Origin: Oceanimonas marisflavi
GTDB taxonomy: Bacteria; Pseudomonadota; Gammaproteobacteria; Enterobacterales; Aeromonadaceae
Assembly (NCBI RefSeq): GCF_003049725.1
Contig: NZ_QAGM01000009.1
Coordinates: forward strand, 1 to 64,000
DNA length: 64,000 bases
Direction of reading: 5' to 3'
The translations under genes were made by a program, and so were the position numbers. Below, one piece after another: positions 61,903 to 64,000 of the stretch. Under the pieces are notes generated by a model. The model saw nothing but the letters and a program-made list of their open reading frames with translations, was not told the DNA's origin and ran no database searches. Every line of letters starts with the position of its first letter. The stretch's first letter is position 1.

Positions 61903-62631
61903 ACAACAACACATTCGATTTCTATAGTACCGCACCTGAACGTACTCCCTGCTCAGGCCCGAATACTATAACGCCAAATTTATGACAATTGCATTAAAAT
62001 AAATGCTTTGTCACAAAATAAATTTCAGTGACGATTGAAACTATTAAGATAAGAAGGGGGAGCAAGACGAGTAAAGATAAAATGACACCTAGAAGAAAAA
62101 ATCAAAAAAAACATATCAAACAGAATTTTACGACACCTCTTCACCGCGAAGCAGGAAGCTCTTTCAATACTGGCGGATGATACTGGTTTTATTTTTCAGC
62201 ACCTGACATGAAATGATTTTTAACTTATAAAAACAAAATCGAAAAATTAACAATAATTTCACAAAGTCAATATTCTTGCTCTACTGTCGGGATCAGGTTT
62301 ATTTATGACCCGACAGTCAAAAAACACCTCCACCCTCTGTCTTTGCTGCCCCCTTTCCGGCAAGCAATCCGGCTTTAACCAGGGAGCGGATTCAGGCCCG
62401 TTTTTCCCGGCCAAAGGGGTAAGGGCTCATATGATTTCGAACCCCGTCCGGGCTCTACCACACCAAGCGGATGTGTCAGCGCTCGCCCGCTTCAGTCCTC
62501 TGCTCTGCTTCTAACTTTCACCCTGCATCTGCGCACCTGTTCATCTTTCCCCCATTCTGGTGAGGTTTTCGCCCCAACCGAACACTATTGCATCAAACAG
62601 TCTGATTTTACAGGGAAAGACATTTTCAGTG
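61903..62631. other. Gene-free region between phaB and the tRNA-Asn cluster
   Basis: About 730 bp with no convincing gene. 61970-62280 is strikingly AT-rich compared with its surroundings. A perfect 9-bp inverted repeat, ACTGTCGGG / CCCGACAGT, with a 17-base loop lies at 62283-62317. A 69-codon frame at 62305-62514 has no ribosome site and Cys/Pro-rich nonsense-like content. On the minus strand 62425-62475 contains GGTAGAGC and GGTTCGAAATC, like D- and T-arm pieces of a tRNA, but no cloverleaf forms. Together this suggests a decayed insertion near the tRNA genes. Confidence 0.4.
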
Positions 62632-62660
62632 TTGACAGCTCCCGGGGCAGCCTTTAACAT
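62632..62660 (+). promoter_or_regulatory. Promoter of the tRNA-Asn operon
   Basis: Consensus -35 TTGACA (62632-62637), 17 bp, TAACAT (62655-62660), then a GC-rich discriminator (GCGCCACGC) typical of stringently controlled stable-RNA promoters. Confidence 0.75.
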
Positions 62661-62686
62661 GCGCCACGCATTCAAGCGATGCCTCT

Positions 62687-62762
62687 TCCCCCTTAGTTCA
62701 GTCGGTAGAACGGCGGACTGTTAATCCGTATGTCGCTGGTTCAAGTCCAGCAGGGGGAGCCA
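62687..62762 (+). tRNA. tRNA-Asn (GTT), copy 1
   Basis: 76-nt tRNA, TCCCCCTTAGTTCAGTCGGT ... CAGGGGGAGCCA, with anticodon GTT (CTGTTAATC). The CCA is encoded. First of four identical copies. Confidence 0.97.
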
Positions 62763-62778
62763 AGTTTAAAAAAGTTGT

Positions 62779-62854
62779 TCCCCCTTAGTTCAGTCGGTAG
62801 AACGGCGGACTGTTAATCCGTATGTCGCTGGTTCAAGTCCAGCAGGGGGAGCCA
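62779..62854 (+). tRNA. tRNA-Asn (GTT), copy 2
   Basis: Identical to copy 1; separated from it by a 16-bp AT-rich spacer. Confidence 0.97.
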
Positions 62855-62869
62855 AGTTTAAAAAGTTGT

Positions 62870-62945
62870 TCCCCCTTAGTTCAGTCGGTAGAACGGCGGA
62901 CTGTTAATCCGTATGTCGCTGGTTCAAGTCCAGCAGGGGGAGCCA
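62870..62945 (+). tRNA. tRNA-Asn (GTT), copy 3
   Basis: Identical to copy 1; preceded by a 15-bp spacer that differs from the first only in the A-run length. Confidence 0.97.
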
Positions 62946-62959
62946 GTTTAAAAAGTTGT

Positions 62960-63035
62960 TCCCCCTTAGTTCAGTCGGTAGAACGGCGGACTGTTAATCC
63001 GTATGTCGCTGGTTCAAGTCCAGCAGGGGGAGCCA
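62960..63035 (+). tRNA. tRNA-Asn (GTT), copy 4
   Basis: Identical to copy 1; preceded by a 14-bp spacer. The operon terminator follows within 10 bases. Confidence 0.97.
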
Positions 63036-63043
63036 CCTTTCTG

Positions 63044-63070
63044 AAAGCCGGCTTCATGCCGGCTTTTTTA
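63044..63070 (+). terminator. Terminator of the tRNA-Asn operon
   Basis: AAAGCCGGC-TTCAT-GCCGGCTTT plus further Ts. Confidence 0.92.
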
Positions 63071-63278
63071 TTGCTTGACACCAGCCAGGTGTCGTGATCC
63101 AGCTCAAACGTTGCCGCAATACCCTTGTCATTCCTGCCTGCTTGGATCATGATGAGCATCAAGTGAGTAGCGTTTTTTGCCCTGCTTCTGTTTCCATGCG
63201 GCCTGTGTACTATGCACCCCCGGCAGACAGTGGCATTATTCTTCTGTCATTTATCCCGTCATTACAAGGATGCCAATT

Positions 63279-64000
63279 ATGCGGGAATCCCGTTTTTTTA
63301 ATCTGTCCCTGCTGCTGGCCGTTGTACTCGTCCTGTTGAGCCTGCTGTTACCCTGGTGGTCGGCCCAGCGAACTCTGAGCCACTGGCAGCAGCAAATCCA
63401 TCAACAGCTTCCTTCCCTGCTCAGTCAGGCAACGGATCCTTTACCGTCCTTGCCCGGGCTGACCGTTTTGACACAAGGCCAGCCACCTGCAGATCAAAGC
63501 CATGCCTGGTGGTTTGGCAAACTGAGCGAAATACAACAGCTTAACCTGGAGCCCACTCCGGCCTTTTATGTACTGGATACCCAGGCAGCCACCGAACAGT
63601 GGCTGTCCGTTTCCTTGCCTTTGGGTATTGCCAGCCTGCTGTTGTGTGGAGGAATGTATTACCGCATCCGCACACAAACCCGGGCCAGACAGAAGTACCT
63701 CATCAACCTCCTGAACAATCCGGATAAGAACGGGGTCGCTCAGGGAGACACGCTGGCTCAGGCCATTATCGAGCAGCTTCAGCACCATCGCCAACGCCAG
63801 GACAACCTTCAGCGGGAGCTGGATGAAGCATTGCAGCAAAGTCAGCGAGACAACCTCACTACCCTTGGCAACCGCTATGCCTTTCGCCGGGATCTGACCC
63901 TGCTGCTGGCCAATGAGAACCGCCTGGCCACCGCCACCCTGATGCTGCTGCGTGCCAGCGCCTTGCAGGACATCAATAACCGCCATGGTTTTCAGGCCGG
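63279..64000 (+). CDS. CsrD/MshH-like membrane GGDEF-domain protein, N-terminal part
   Basis: The frame opens at ATG 63279 behind AAGGA and runs off the window edge after 240 codons. An N-terminal membrane helix (LSLLLAVVLVLLSLLLPWW) begins the protein. A periplasmic segment and a second helix (~residues 109-127, VSLPLGIASLLLCGGMYY) lead into a coiled-coil linker (QHHRQRQDNLQRELDEALQQ) and the start of a GGDEF domain (NLTTLGNRYAFRRDL, then LRASALQDINNRHGFQAG). CsrD/MshH proteins have this layout and often degenerate GGDEF/EAL domains that steer CsrB RNA decay. The active-site region is not visible, so a genuine diguanylate cyclase is also possible. Confidence 0.7.
   Translation, partial: MRESRFFNLSLLLAVVLVLLSLLLPWWSAQRTLSHWQQQIHQQLPSLLSQATDPLPSLPGLTVLTQGQPPADQSHAWWFGKLSEIQQLNLEPTPAFYVLDTQAATEQWLSVSLPLGIASLLLCGGMYYRIRTQTRARQKYLINLLNNPDKNGVAQGDTLAQAIIEQLQHHRQRQDNLQRELDEALQQSQRDNLTTLGNRYAFRRDLTLLLANENRLATATLMLLRASALQDINNRHGFQA

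Noticed and set aside
62425..62480. Possible extra tRNA on the minus strand
   Set aside because: It contains GGTAGAGC and GGTTCGAAATC pieces, but they are too close together for an anticodon arm and no acceptor stem forms.
62305..62514. A 69-codon plus-strand frame before the tRNA cluster
   Set aside because: No ribosome binding site, unusual composition and overlap with an inverted repeat; not supported as a gene.
62687..63035. Repeat-spacer pattern resembling a small CRISPR array
   Set aside because: The 76-bp repeats are complete tRNA-Asn genes, and the spacers are near-identical AT-rich linkers.
62822..63097. A 91-codon frame with internal protein repeats
   Set aside because: It is read through the tRNA-Asn genes, and its repeat units are translated tRNA sequence.

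Overview
The window looks like chromosomal DNA of a marine or brackish gammaproteobacterium of the Aeromonadaceae (Oceanimonas/Oceanisphaera/Zobellella type). The evidence is GC-rich coding DNA, protein sequences close to both enterobacterial and Vibrio/Aeromonas families, and gene orders shared with Vibrio and E. coli: moaA-moaBCDE next to luxU-luxO; yciK/sohB/topA; seqA-ybfF-DUF2788-ybfE-fldA followed nearby by fur. The genus is an inference. No prophage, CRISPR array or large island is visible; the only mobile-element trace is the tail of an IS4-type transposase at the left edge.

Layout. 1-3.5 kb: IS end, hexR and pykA. 3.5-14.4 kb: a hexuronate block, with eda, kdgK, uxaC, uxuB, uxuA and the FadR-type regulator uxuR on the minus strand, a TRAP transporter split around a divergent promoter region (dctP minus, dctQ-dctM plus), and an AEC carrier. 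Together these take D-glucuronate/fructuronate to pyruvate plus glyceraldehyde-3-phosphate, flanked by the regulator (hexR) and enzyme (pykA) of lower glycolysis. 14.4-17.4 kb: fadE and a PsrA-like TetR regulator broken by a frameshift in a C8 tract. 17.5-22 kb: ybaM, speA, a YjjU patatin, an Rdx-family protein and folE. 22-26.9 kb: molybdopterin genes moeA and, on the other strand, moaA (with a Moco-riboswitch-like leader and an FNR box) and moaBCDE. 26.9-29.2 kb: luxU-luxO, the phosphorelay end of Vibrio-type quorum sensing, bracketed by two candidate intergenic sRNAs. 29.2-38.9 kb: ybgI, a DUF1853 gene, tRNA-Cys, tRNA-Gly, ggt, an alkyltransferase-like gene, topA, astB and sohB. 39-46 kb: yciK, a LysR regulator, a PatB/MalY enzyme, a TAXI-type TRAP system and tRNA-Ser. 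46-57.4 kb: an HPP membrane protein, an OmpK/Tsx porin, astE, pgm, seqA, ybfF, ybfE, fldA, an L,D-transpeptidase, lpp, fur and glnS. 57.5-61.8 kb: a polyhydroxyalkanoate operon phaB-phaA-phaP-phaC. 61.8-64 kb: an 0.87-kb gene-free region, four identical tRNA-Asn genes, and the start of a CsrD-like GGDEF protein cut by the window edge.

The most interesting signal is between moaA and luxU. Two LuxO-box-like sites (near TTGCAWWWTGCAA) lie 40 bp apart, upstream of a sigma-54-type promoter (TTGGCACG at -24) that precedes a ~75-nt two-hairpin RNA ending in a 9-bp terminator stem and eight Ts. This is the architecture of a Vibrio Qrr quorum-sensing sRNA, placed beside the gene for its expected activator, but the RNA lacks the Qrr core I know from Vibrio. 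A second terminator-ended intergenic transcript is predicted divergent from luxO, where Vibrio keeps qrr1. All promoter, operator and RNA calls come from reading the sequence and are untested.
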